Notes: generated by a model not told the origin, from the letters alone. A stretch of DNA of 64,000 nt from an uncultured Mucilaginibacter sp. (GCF_937859865.1 NZ_CALMAT010000121.1:1-64000); one strand, 5' to 3'; numbered from the stretch's first letter, positions 39,374 through 48,909 are shown. A program made the numbers and translations.

Positions 39374-39448
39374 ATGCTTCTTTTAGCATATAAAAATCAG
39401 TGTGTATTTTATAAGAAAGCATAAAATTTTATGTGCTAAAAGAAGCAT
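39374..39448. repeat. Paired element (A/A, 75 bp)
   Basis: ATGCTTCTTTTAGCATATAAAAATCAGTG...TTTTATGTGCTAAAAGAAGCAT. Confidence 0.9.
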
Positions 39449-39568
39449 CAGGAACAAAATTTTAAACAGGCACTTAGGCTGATGAAAGAACAAGCTTTTG
39501 TTTTTTTACATTTGTGGCCAACAGAAGGAGCTGATTGTAGCAGGTTCTTGACCAAGATTGATTTTTGA

Positions 39569-40330
39569 ATGAATTATTTTCTTAGTAATATCCCGGAGCG
39601 GACACAAAAACCACGTTCATCAGGCTTTACCATGGTGATGGACAAAGGCTTAAGCCTGCGGCAGGTAGAAGATTTTCTGGAAGTTTCCGGCGAACATACC
39701 GATATTGTTAAATTAGGCTGGGCAACTTCTTACGTTACACCAAACCTCAACGAAAAGTTGAAGTTGTACCGCGATGCCGGCATTCCGGTTTATTTTGGCG
39801 GTACTTTGTTTGAAGCTTTTATCATCCGCGGCCAGTTTGATGATTACCGGCGTACGCTGGACAAATACCAGATGGATTATGCCGAAGTTTCTGATGGTTC
39901 CATCACGATTGAGCACGAAGAGAAATGCCGGTACATCAGCGAGTTAAGCAAGCAGTTAACGGTAATTTCTGAAGTTGGTTCTAAAGATGTAGAAAAGATC
40001 TTCGCGCCATACAAATGGATCAAATTGATGAATGCCGAACTGGAAGCGGGTTCTTGGAAAGTAATTGCCGAAGCACGCGAAAGCGGAAATGTGGGCATTT
40101 ACCGCGATTCGGGCGAAGTGCGGCAAGGTTTGGTGGATGAAATCCTCACTCAAATCCCTGAAGAAAAAATTATTTGGGAAGCGCCGCAAAAAGCACAGCA
40201 GGTTTGGTTTATCAAATTGATTGGCGCGAATGTAAACTTAGGAAATATTGCGCCGGCAGAAGTGATCCCGCTGGAAACCATCCGTTTAGGTTTGCGCAGC
40301 GATACCTTTGATTTCTTTTTAAACCAATAA
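39569..40330 (+). CDS. Phosphosulfolactate synthase (ComA) family protein
   Basis: GFTMVMDKGLSLRQVEDFLEVSGEHTDIVKLGWATSYVTP...EVSDGSITIEHEEK. Confidence 0.85.
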   Translation: MNYFLSNIPERTQKPRSSGFTMVMDKGLSLRQVEDFLEVSGEHTDIVKLGWATSYVTPNLNEKLKLYRDAGIPVYFGGTLFEAFIIRGQFDDYRRTLDKYQMDYAEVSDGSITIEHEEKCRYISELSKQLTVISEVGSKDVEKIFAPYKWIKLMNAELEAGSWKVIAEARESGNVGIYRDSGEVRQGLVDEILTQIPEEKIIWEAPQKAQQVWFIKLIGANVNLGNIAPAEVIPLETIRLGLRSDTFDFFLNQ

Positions 40331-40379
40331 AAGCCATGCTTCTTTTATCGGCAAAAAATTGGCGTTCCAATTGTGAAAG

Positions 40380-41171
40380 ATGAAAAAATACGGATTGATC
40401 GGTTTCCCGCTAACGCATTCTTTTTCCAAAAAATACTTCGAGGCGAAATTTGAAAAAGAGCAGATTGAGGACAGTTCTTACGAGCTTTTTGAGATTGACA
40501 ACCTGAGCGATTTCCCCGAATTTATCAAAGCGCACCCAGGCCTGTGCGGCTTAAATGTTACCATTCCGCATAAAATTGGCGTTGTTTATTATATGGATTG
40601 GATGGATGAGGAAGCTAAGCAGGTAGAAGCCATCAATTGTATCCGTGTGGTAGAAGAAAGCGCGCTTGCGACTGCATTTTCCGGGGAAGTAGGTTTTGTA
40701 GGCCAGGACTTTCGTTTGGAAGGCTACAATACCGATATTTATGGTTTCGAAAACTCCTTAAAACCCTTACTGGAACCGCATCATAAAAAAGCATTGGTTT
40801 TGGGCAACGGCGGCGCATCCCGGGCAGTAAAGTATGTGCTGAAAAAACTGCGCATCGCGTACCGAACCGTATCACGAAGGCCAAAAGCAAACCAAATTTC
40901 GTACGAACAGGTAACACCAAAGCTGATGGCCGAACATTCTTTGATCATCAACACTACGCCTTTGGGCACTTCGCCGGATACCGGTGCTTTTCCGAAAATC
41001 CCTTATGAAGCCATTACCAATCGGCATTTGTTGTACGATTTAATTTACAACCCTGAGAAAACGGTATTTTTGCAAAAAGGCGAAGCGCAGGGCGCAACAA
41101 TAAAAAACGGTTACGAAATGCTTCTTTTACAGGCAGAAAAATCGTGGGAAATTTGGAACAAAAAATCCTAA
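40380..41171 (+). CDS. aroE: Shikimate dehydrogenase
   Basis: YGLIGFPLTHSFSKKYFEAKF...GLNVTIPHK...LVLGNGGASRAVKYVL...NTTPLGTSPD. Confidence 0.95.
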   Translation: MKKYGLIGFPLTHSFSKKYFEAKFEKEQIEDSSYELFEIDNLSDFPEFIKAHPGLCGLNVTIPHKIGVVYYMDWMDEEAKQVEAINCIRVVEESALATAFSGEVGFVGQDFRLEGYNTDIYGFENSLKPLLEPHHKKALVLGNGGASRAVKYVLKKLRIAYRTVSRRPKANQISYEQVTPKLMAEHSLIINTTPLGTSPDTGAFPKIPYEAITNRHLLYDLIYNPEKTVFLQKGEAQGATIKNGYEMLLLQAEKSWEIWNKKS

Positions 41172-41172
41172 C

Positions 41173-41763
41173 ATGCACAAAAACGCTTGGCCTTTCTATT
41201 TTGCTTTCGGGTTGATCTTTCTATTTTCCTGCAACAATAGCCATGATTTTACACCGAAGCCGCGCGGTTTTTTTCGTATTGTTTTTCCCCAAAAAAAATA
41301 CCGGGAATATCAAAGCGGTTGTCCGTTTACTTTTTCTTATCCGGTTTATGCACATATCGAACCGGATAAAAACCGGAATACGCAGCCTTGCTGGTTTAAC
41401 ATCGAATATCCGGATTTTAAAGGAACACTCCATTTAAGCTACATGCCGGTCACTTCAAAAAAAGTTTTTAACGAACTGATTGAAGATGCGCACACGTTTG
41501 CTTTTAAACACACCATTAAAGCAACGGCCATTGATGAAGGAACGATTGCTTATCCCGACCGTAAAATGTACGGTATTTATTACCGGATTGACGGAAACGC
41601 GGCTTCTTCGGCCCAGTTTTACTTAACCGACAGCACCAAAAATTATTTGCGTGGCGCTTTGTATTTTAACGAAGTTCCTCGGCAGGATTCCATCAAACCG
41701 GTTTTGGATTTTGTGAAGCAGGATATTGATGTAATGATCAAAACCTTGCGCTGGAAAAACTGA
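41173..41763 (+). CDS. gldD: Gliding motility lipoprotein GldD
   Basis: lipobox LFSCNN; TPKPRGFFRIVFPQKKYREYQSGCPFTFSYPVYA. Confidence 0.85.
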   Translation: MHKNAWPFYFAFGLIFLFSCNNSHDFTPKPRGFFRIVFPQKKYREYQSGCPFTFSYPVYAHIEPDKNRNTQPCWFNIEYPDFKGTLHLSYMPVTSKKVFNELIEDAHTFAFKHTIKATAIDEGTIAYPDRKMYGIYYRIDGNAASSAQFYLTDSTKNYLRGALYFNEVPRQDSIKPVLDFVKQDIDVMIKTLRWKN

Positions 41764-41820
41764 TGCTTCTTTTATCGGGTAAAAATTGGTGTGTTTGTTT
41801 CGGGTGGAAATTGCTGCACT

Positions 41821-41908
41821 GACATTTTGCAACGAAGCGAGAAAAGTTATTTCAACAACAAAAAATCTTATCGCTTTGAAGAAGATTCCTCCCGTTGGTC
41901 GGAATGAC
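41821..41908. repeat. Second repeat family, copy 1 (GACATTTTGCAAC...GGTCGGAATGAC)
   Basis: similar to the reverse complement of 62740-62825. Confidence 0.6.
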
Positions 41909-41954
41909 AGCAATGCTTCTTTTATCGGGTAAAAATTGGTGTGTTTGCTGTCAT

Positions 41955-42770
41955 TCAACTTTTATCCAACACCTTTTCTGCATCGCGCGTTACTTCCAAA
42001 TTAGTAATTTGTTTTTTAGGAAAGTTAAACAGCGCGGAACTAATTACCGGAATGATAAACACCGCAACCGTAAACAAAGAAACAAACAAATCCATGCTTT
42101 TGCCTTCCAGTATTTCTGAAAAAGGCGTTCCCGGAAAAAAATGCGTGTACAAAGAAGCGGTGAGTTTTACGCCCAAGACACCGATTACCACAAAGGCAAC
42201 GGTTTCTAAAAACGTAAACTTTTCCATCAGTTTTACAAAAGCCTGCGCTACAAAACGCATCGCCAAAATCCCGATAAAAACGCCGGTATAGATCAAAAAA
42301 ACATGATCGGTAAAGGCAACGGCAGCAAACACGTTATCAATGGAAAATGCCAAATCCATCACTTCTACCAAAGCCACGGTTGCCCAAAAAGTACCCACCA
42401 AACCGACGGTAGATTTGTAAATCCAGCTTTCGTTCTTGTTTACCGTTTCTTCTTCGCTGCCGCCTTCTTCTGATTTTCCTTTAAAATAATCAAACGCCAG
42501 ATACAGTAGATACAGGCCGCCCAAAGGTTTCAGCCACCAAATTTTAACTAACCAGGCCGCCAGAAAAAGGCAAATTCCGCGAAATACATAAGCGCCCAAA
42601 ATGCCGTAGCGCAACGCTTTGCTGCGCTGTTCTTTCGGCAAATCAATCACCATGGTAGCCAAAACGGCCGCATTATCAACCGACAGCAAACTTTCGATCA
42701 CGATCAAATTTAAAATGATGAGCAAACCGGCCTGTATGTCTTCGCCCAATAAATGATGTAAAAAATCCAT
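41955..42770 (-). CDS. TerC family membrane protein
   Basis: LNLIVIESLLSVDNAAVLATMV...LVEVMDLAFSIDNVFAAVAFT. Confidence 0.9.
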   Translation of the reverse strand: MDFLHHLLGEDIQAGLLIILNLIVIESLLSVDNAAVLATMVIDLPKEQRSKALRYGILGAYVFRGICLFLAAWLVKIWWLKPLGGLYLLYLAFDYFKGKSEEGGSEEETVNKNESWIYKSTVGLVGTFWATVALVEVMDLAFSIDNVFAAVAFTDHVFLIYTGVFIGILAMRFVAQAFVKLMEKFTFLETVAFVVIGVLGVKLTASLYTHFFPGTPFSEILEGKSMDLFVSLFTVAVFIIPVISSALFNFPKKQITNLEVTRDAEKVLDKS

Positions 42771-42841
42771 TGCTTATTTATTTAATGATACTGTTTTTAT
42801 GACCAATTTTTTGTCGTTTTGTTACTGGTCTTTCAAAGAAA

Positions 42842-43804
42842 CTAAATCAAATCCGTGTTCAGCATCGCTTTTAAAATATTGGCCTGCGCATCAAAATTAG
42901 CGATGTTTTGCAGAAAGCTGATGTCGCTCAGCTTTTTATAATTCTCGGCCAGCAACGTTTTTATTTCCTGCGGAAGATACGTTTTTGTAACGCCAATCCG
43001 GCTTTGCAACTGGTCGTTTTTATCTTTCAGTTCCCGGATCATTTTTTCTTTGTGAGAGATATGATTGTCGAAACTAACATTTTTTAGCTTTGAAAAATCA
43101 CAAAACAAAAACAGGTTTCTGGCCGGATAAAAAATAAAGTATTTATCGGTTTCTATAAACTTGTAAACCTCGGCAATGGCGTTTCCGGCTTTTATCCCGC
43201 AAAAAAATTCGGTTTTAAAATCGTATTTACACAGCAAGCCCAACAACTTTTTCTGGATGATGGCGTAAGCGTTGGTGTAAATTTCGGCCGGATTGTAATG
43301 TGTTAATTCGTCCAGCAATTCGCCCGAAACTTCATAATAAAAATCCTGCGAAAAGCGCGAACTAAAGTTGTTGATATTTTTGGAAAACGGATATTCGTCC
43401 ACATTGTCCGACAAAAACTGGTACAAACGCCGCAACGAAATATTCATTTTCAACGACTGCTTTTGCTGGTCCTGCCTGTAGTTTTTTTTGCTATAAAAGG
43501 AGTTGGAAAGCTTATCAATCAGTTCGTTGTTCAACTGCATTTCATCAAAAAGCAAGCTTACGTTTTTTTCGTTGCTCTTTTTAATCTTCTTTAAAAGTTC
43601 TATTAAACTGGAGGTGTATTGCAGATGAAAAAGTTCGAGGTTATTGGCGTCCAGTTCCGGGTTTTGCTCAAACATTTGATGGATTACCTGGCTGCGCAGA
43701 TAAATTTTGTAAATGATATCTTCCTCAAAAAAAGCAGCAAGCAACTGTAATTTACTGATGATCCGTTTTGATGCATGAAATATCGCCGCCAGATGCTCGT
43801 TCAT
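42842..43804 (-). CDS. Hypothetical protein inside the ter cluster
   Basis: 320 aa ORF between terC- and telA-like genes, same strand. Confidence 0.75.
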   Translation of the reverse strand: MNEHLAAIFHASKRIISKLQLLAAFFEEDIIYKIYLRSQVIHQMFEQNPELDANNLELFHLQYTSSLIELLKKIKKSNEKNVSLLFDEMQLNNELIDKLSNSFYSKKNYRQDQQKQSLKMNISLRRLYQFLSDNVDEYPFSKNINNFSSRFSQDFYYEVSGELLDELTHYNPAEIYTNAYAIIQKKLLGLLCKYDFKTEFFCGIKAGNAIAEVYKFIETDKYFIFYPARNLFLFCDFSKLKNVSFDNHISHKEKMIRELKDKNDQLQSRIGVTKTYLPQEIKTLLAENYKKLSDISFLQNIANFDAQANILKAMLNTDLI

Positions 43805-43814
43805 TCATACAAAA

Positions 43815-44918
43815 TTACTTAATGTTGGTTACATTTTTCTTCAGTTCGGTTTCTAAATTTTGCAGTTCGGTATTCAGCGTTTTGCGGTTTTGGTTGCCTT
43901 CTTCGTGGATGCGTTTTACTTCGTTCAGCGTTTCAATCAACGATTGCGTGGTGCGTTTTAAAGTATCCAAAGAAACAACGGTTTTTTCGTTTTCGCGCGC
44001 TACGTCAATGCTGTTTTGTTTCAGCAGTTCAGCGTTTTTTTGCAAAATGGTATTCGTCGTGTCCGAAATCTTTTTCTGCACTTCCACATGCTGTTTTTGC
44101 CGTTGTAAAGCTACGGCGATCGTCAACTGGTTTTTCCAAACGGGAATGGTGGTTGAAATGATAGACTGCGCTTTTTCGGCAATGGAAGTATTGTTGTTTT
44201 GCACCACGCGGATTTGCGCCAGCGATTGCATCATGATAAAACGGACAACCTTTAAATCGGCCAAACGCTTATCCAATCGGTTCACAAAATCCCGCAGATC
44301 GGCAATTTCATAATCCTGGTAATCGGCCGGGCTTGCATCCATTTGCGCCAGCTTTTCGCTCAGTTCCTTATACTTTAACTGACCGGAAATAATCAGTTCT
44401 TCCATTTGTTTAATGTACGAAACGTTGCTATCAAACATGGTTTGCAACGAGCTGTTGTCTTTAATGGAATTTAAGCGGCCGGCTTTAATTTTATTAGTGA
44501 TCTTGTCAATGTTGCTCACCACGGTATCGTATTTCTGAAAAAGCTTTTGCGCATCAAAAACCATTTTTTTTAAAAACGGGATTTTTGAAAGCAAGCCTTT
44601 AAAACCGCTTTGGTCAAGTTCGTCCACATCAATGTAGTTCAGTTCGCCCAGCAAATCAGTAATCAAGCCGCCAACTTCGCCCGAATTATACGTGCGAACG
44701 GAAGTTAAAAACGCATTGCTATATTTTTCCATCGAGTTTTGCACTTCCACACCGTAATTCAAAATCGAATTGACATCGGATGGATTGATGGTTTTGCTGA
44801 GTTCGGCAAATTTCTTTTCGTCTTCGGGCGTAATTTTCGACAGATCAACGTTGCCGTCTTTATCCAATTTTACTGGCGTTGCCGTTGGGTTTACAGGAAT
44901 GGGGGTTAATTCTTCCAT
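43815..44918 (-). CDS. Toxic anion resistance protein (TelA family)
   Basis: VVRFIMMQSLAQIRVVQNNNTSIAEKAQSIISTTIPVWKNQLTIAVALQRQK. Confidence 0.9.
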   Translation of the reverse strand: MEELTPIPVNPTATPVKLDKDGNVDLSKITPEDEKKFAELSKTINPSDVNSILNYGVEVQNSMEKYSNAFLTSVRTYNSGEVGGLITDLLGELNYIDVDELDQSGFKGLLSKIPFLKKMVFDAQKLFQKYDTVVSNIDKITNKIKAGRLNSIKDNSSLQTMFDSNVSYIKQMEELIISGQLKYKELSEKLAQMDASPADYQDYEIADLRDFVNRLDKRLADLKVVRFIMMQSLAQIRVVQNNNTSIAEKAQSIISTTIPVWKNQLTIAVALQRQKQHVEVQKKISDTTNTILQKNAELLKQNSIDVARENEKTVVSLDTLKRTTQSLIETLNEVKRIHEEGNQNRKTLNTELQNLETELKKNVTNIK

Positions 44919-44973
44919 CGTTTGTTTTGAGTTAGATTGATTTCGGCTGCAAATGTTACAGCAATTTAGGCTG

Positions 44974-45027
44974 ATGCTTCTTTTACCGGTATAAATTTGA
45001 TACTTCTTTTACCAGTATAAAATTGGT
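44974..45027 (+). repeat. Two half-elements in direct tandem (A then B)
   Basis: ATGCTTCTTTTACCGGTATAAATTTG-ATACTTCTTTTACCAGTATAAAATTGGTG. Confidence 0.9.
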
Positions 45028-45032
45028 GTCAA

Positions 45033-45647
45033 TTACAAAAACTGGTTCATCACCGTATTGATGGTTTCGGGCAGTTTTTTATCTTTCGTTGGTTCGCCAA
45101 CGGCGTTGAATTTCCATTCGCCATTGCGTTTGTAAAACACGCCCATCACCATGGAAACGTAGCCCGAAAAATTAGAATTATGGGCGATATCATACGTGGC
45201 AAAAACTTCGCGTACCATTTTTGGCGTACCTTCATAAATGCGGATGGAAGCAAACGGGATTTTACCAAAATCATGTCCACGGAAACTGTTCAATACAAAA
45301 GCTACATGTTCAATATTGCTGTTCAGTAGCGAAAAATCAAGCGTGATGACTTCGTTGTCCAAACCATCATCACCGTCAATATCGCCGGTCAAATCATCAC
45401 CGCTGTGCCTTACCGATCCATTTTTGGATTGCAAATTGCCAAAGTAAATGGTTTCCTGCAGTTTCTTCTGCGCATCAAACAAAGCACAACTGGCATCCAG
45501 GTCCACTGCTTCTTTGGTCGTTCCGAAACCGAAAAAACCTTTCTTTTCGATTGCGCCCCAGTTGATGCCCACGCAAATATTTTGCAGCTTGCTGCCGTTG
45601 CTTTTTTCGAGGTTGATGCGTTGCCCCTTTTGAAGGTTGATAGCCAT
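45033..45647 (-). CDS. TerD family protein
   Basis: MAINLQKGQRINLEKSNG...VDLDASCALFD...SGDDLTGDIDGDDGLDNEVITLDFSLL. Confidence 0.95.
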   Translation of the reverse strand: MAINLQKGQRINLEKSNGSKLQNICVGINWGAIEKKGFFGFGTTKEAVDLDASCALFDAQKKLQETIYFGNLQSKNGSVRHSGDDLTGDIDGDDGLDNEVITLDFSLLNSNIEHVAFVLNSFRGHDFGKIPFASIRIYEGTPKMVREVFATYDIAHNSNFSGYVSMVMGVFYKRNGEWKFNAVGEPTKDKKLPETINTVMNQFL

Positions 45648-45651
45648 AATT

Positions 45652-46206
45652 TTAGTTGTATTTGTTTAAGTAATCCTGCAAACCGCCTTTCATGCCCACG
45701 CCCACGGCTTCAAATTTCCACTTGCCTTCGCGTTTGTAAATGCGGCCAAATTCTACCGCCGTTTCGATGGAAAAATCTTCTTCCAGCTCGTATTTCAACA
45801 ATTCTTCGTTGCTTGCCGTATCAAAAATGCGCACAAAAGAATTTTTTACCTGGCCAAAATTTTGTCGGCGACTGGCAGCTTCGTGTATCGTAACGACAAC
45901 AATCAACTCTGTAGCACGCGGATCAATCATAGAAAGATCAATCTTCACCTGCTCGTCATCGCCTTCACCGGCACCAGTTAAATTATCGCCGGTATGTTCC
46001 ACGCCGCCATCCGGAGAAATTAAATTGTTATAAAAAACGAAATGCTCGTCGGAAAGCAACTTCTTGTTTTCGCCTAAAATAAAAACAGAAGCATCCAAAT
46101 CAAAACTGGTGCCCGTTGCCGAATTATTGGTATCCCAACCTAAACCAATGGTAAATTTGGGTGCATTGATATTTTCGCGTTGTCCTTTTTGCAAATTGAT
46201 GGCCAT
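45652..46206 (-). CDS. TerD family protein
   Basis: MAINLQKGQRENINAPKFTIGLGWDTNNSATGTSFDLDASVFILGENKKLLSDEHFVFYNN. Confidence 0.95.
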   Translation of the reverse strand: MAINLQKGQRENINAPKFTIGLGWDTNNSATGTSFDLDASVFILGENKKLLSDEHFVFYNNLISPDGGVEHTGDNLTGAGEGDDEQVKIDLSMIDPRATELIVVVTIHEAASRRQNFGQVKNSFVRIFDTASNEELLKYELEEDFSIETAVEFGRIYKREGKWKFEAVGVGMKGGLQDYLNKYN

Positions 46207-46277
46207 GTTATACTTGTTTTTTGGTTTTTATAGAATTCAAATTTACACCATAACTTTGCATAAACTGGTAATTGCCA

Positions 46278-46307
46278 ATACTGTTTTTACCGGCATAAAA
46301 GAAGTAT
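46278..46307. repeat. Compact hybrid element (C/B, 30 bp)
   Basis: ATACTGTTTTTA-CCGGCA-TAAAAGAAGTAT. Confidence 0.9.
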
Positions 46308-46314
46308 GGTAAAC

Positions 46315-48903
46315 TCAAGGCTGGTTTAACAAAGTTTGCGCTCTGGCTAAATTATCTGTTGCCTGCAAAATCTTGTCTTTTAATTTTAAATTATAGTTAG
46401 GATGATTTTTTAGGAAAAATGTTACATCCTGCGCCGCTTCTTTACTTTGGTAACTGCCAAAAATTGCGCCCAGCCAGGATTGCGGAAAGAAAACATCGCC
46501 GGTTTTCTGTATTTCTTCCACCATTTCCAAGCTTTCGGGCAAATATTTAACCGAAGTTTTTTGCCGCAACGGATGGTTTAAATAAGCCAAAGCCGTAACC
46601 ACCGACGACTCTTTCTGCCGGTTCTTCCGTTCTTTTAAGCTGTTAAAAAAAGCATCACGTTCTGCCGGATTGTTGGATAAAGCTGGCGTTATAAATGCCA
46701 ATCGGACTTTGCGGTCAACATTGGAAATACGGTTTTGCTGTTCCTTCAAAACGGAAGTTGCGGTATCATTTTTTAAAGCGATAGAAAGCGCCAGCGACGT
46801 GTAATCGTCTTCGGTCAGCTTTACGCCTTGCGGCGGCTGTTGCTTTTTCCAGATTTCGTAAATTTTACTTTGCGCGGCTTCGTTCAAATACACATCCTGA
46901 TAGGCTTTAAACAAAAGTTTTTTGTTGTTTGGCAATGTTTGCTGCTCCATCGCCTGCCAAAGTTGCTGCTCTAAAATTGCGCTTAAAGCAAGCCTTTTTT
47001 CGGGCAAAGTAAATTCCCAGTAAATGTTGGTGATGTAGGCGGTGATGAGCCGCAAATTCAACTCGTTTTTCTCTAATGTTAAGCCTTTTGCAAGCTGGTT
47101 CAACAACTCCTGCGGCTTAAAATACCGGCCGTTCAGCATGTTTTCGTAAGCGTTGATGTAGGCAGAAGCACGTTGCAACGGACTTTCAAAAGTAAACCAA
47201 CGATCAGCCAAAGCTTTATCCGCAGGAAACAAACCGTAACCCATGCCATCTACATTAAACTGAATAAAAAGTGGCTTGGCCAAACCTAATGCTTCTTTTA
47301 CCACTACTTTTTCAGTGTCCATATTTATGCGGATTATTTTGTTATGATCGGCATAAACCAAAGCGATCATAAAAACTTGTGGCCAGATGCGCTTTGCGCC
47401 CATTTCGGGATGTTGTGTGATGATCAAATTGCTGATGCTATTTCCGGTGTAATTAATGCTGTAACCAAAAACCGGACGGCCGGGCTGGTTTACCCAAACT
47501 TTGTTCCAGGCGTACAAATCAACTTTGCTGTGCTTGCTCAAAATCGCGATCAAATCATTCCAGGTTGCGTTGCCGTAAGCATATTTTTTAAGGTATTCGC
47601 GGATGCCTTGTTGGAAGTTTTCTTTGCCGATCAACAGTTCCAACTGGCGCATCATAATCGGTGCTTTGTGGTAAATGATGTTGCCGTACAGCGAACCGGC
47701 ATCCTGCAAATTATCCAATTGCTGGCGAATGGGGTTGGCACCTTTTGTACGGTCAACGCCGTAAGCCGCCGGATAATGATCGAGCAAAAACTTGAGGTTA
47801 AAAGTTTCGCTGCCCATCATCCGTTCGGTTACTTTATCGGCCATAAAATTGGCAAAAACCTCTTTCATCCAAACATCGTTAAACCACTCCATCGTTACCA
47901 AATCGCCAAACCACATGTGCGCGGTTTCGTGCGAGATAACGTTAGAACGGGCAATAAACTGATCTTTGGTAGCGCCTTCGTCCAGAAACAAACCAGATGC
48001 TTTGTACTGCACTTCGCCCGGATGCTCCATGCCGCCAAACTGAAAATCGGGAATGGCCACAAAACCAACTTTTTGAAAAGGAAATTTAATGCCCGTCCAG
48101 CCTTCTAAAAAAACAATGGCGTTTTGATGGGCGATAAAGATAGAATCAACACTTAACTTGATCTTTTTTGGATCGGTTTCGCGGTGCAAAAATTCGGCGT
48201 TTCGGTTTCCCAATGCTTCTTTTACGGCACTATATTTCCCGGTGGTGAAAGAGAATAAATATGTTGGCAATTTATCGGAGTTGGCGAAATGATACGTGGT
48301 TTGTTGCTTATTTACAACTGAATCTTTTTTAACCGCATTGGCTAAAACTTTCCATTCCGCCGGGACTTGTAGCGTTAACAGGAAGTTGGCTTTTAGATCA
48401 GGCTGATCAAAGCATGGAAAAACAGTTCGGGCGCGATCCGGAACAAAAAGTGCATACAAATAATCATTGTTTCGATTGAGTGAAGCATCGCCAGCGATAA
48501 AATCAAGATCAATTTTATTTGTACCGATGTGCAGGTATCGCCGGGCGATGAGCAGATGTTCTTCCTGCAAATTTGTTTCTATCTTTTTTCCGTTAACAAC
48601 GATTGATTTTACATGATCGAAATGCTGCTTAAAATCCAATTGTAACGGCTGCTCATTTTTGTTTAGGTTGAAACTAACACTTTCCGTCGCCGTGATCGCT
48701 TTACTTTTTTCGGCTGGGATATCAAAGCTCAATTCGTATTGAATATTGCTGATTACTGAATGACGATAAGTAGCCAGCGCTAAAGAAACACCTGGTTGTA
48801 CCGCAATTGGCTTATTGTTTTTTTGCTGGGCGGAGCAGGGCATACTTAACGCAAACACCAAAAAAAGACCGATAAAAGAAGTATTAAAAAACAGCAGTTT
48901 CAT
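46315..48903 (-). CDS. M1 family aminopeptidase
   Basis: FGGMEHPGEVQYK; VISHETAHMWFGDLVTMEWFNDVWMKEVFANFMA. Confidence 0.95.
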   Translation of the reverse strand: MKLLFFNTSFIGLFLVFALSMPCSAQQKNNKPIAVQPGVSLALATYRHSVISNIQYELSFDIPAEKSKAITATESVSFNLNKNEQPLQLDFKQHFDHVKSIVVNGKKIETNLQEEHLLIARRYLHIGTNKIDLDFIAGDASLNRNNDYLYALFVPDRARTVFPCFDQPDLKANFLLTLQVPAEWKVLANAVKKDSVVNKQQTTYHFANSDKLPTYLFSFTTGKYSAVKEALGNRNAEFLHRETDPKKIKLSVDSIFIAHQNAIVFLEGWTGIKFPFQKVGFVAIPDFQFGGMEHPGEVQYKASGLFLDEGATKDQFIARSNVISHETAHMWFGDLVTMEWFNDVWMKEVFANFMADKVTERMMGSETFNLKFLLDHYPAAYGVDRTKGANPIRQQLDNLQDAGSLYGNIIYHKAPIMMRQLELLIGKENFQQGIREYLKKYAYGNATWNDLIAILSKHSKVDLYAWNKVWVNQPGRPVFGYSINYTGNSISNLIITQHPEMGAKRIWPQVFMIALVYADHNKIIRINMDTEKVVVKEALGLAKPLFIQFNVDGMGYGLFPADKALADRWFTFESPLQRASAYINAYENMLNGRYFKPQELLNQLAKGLTLEKNELNLRLITAYITNIYWEFTLPEKRLALSAILEQQLWQAMEQQTLPNNKKLLFKAYQDVYLNEAAQSKIYEIWKKQQPPQGVKLTEDDYTSLALSIALKNDTATSVLKEQQNRISNVDRKVRLAFITPALSNNPAERDAFFNSLKERKNRQKESSVVTALAYLNHPLRQKTSVKYLPESLEMVEEIQKTGDVFFPQSWLGAIFGSYQSKEAAQDVTFFLKNHPNYNLKLKDKILQATDNLARAQTLLNQP

Positions 48904-48909
48904 TAAAAA

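Noticed and set aside
41118-41129. Exact A motif in aroE (MLLLQAEK)
   Set aside because: As evidence of insertion: the MLLxQAxxxxE C-terminal region is typical of shikimate dehydrogenase, so the match may be protein-driven. Kept only in the count.
41623-41958. ORF with two NFYPIKEA peptides (and other ORFs with IKEAS/VKEAS)
   Set aside because: Spurious reading of the repeat elements, not a gene; such ORFs are a gene-calling artefact of the motif.
46080-46097. AAAAACAGAAGCATCC in TerD
   Set aside because: Encodes the conserved DLDASVFILGE motif; does not match the 12-mer register.
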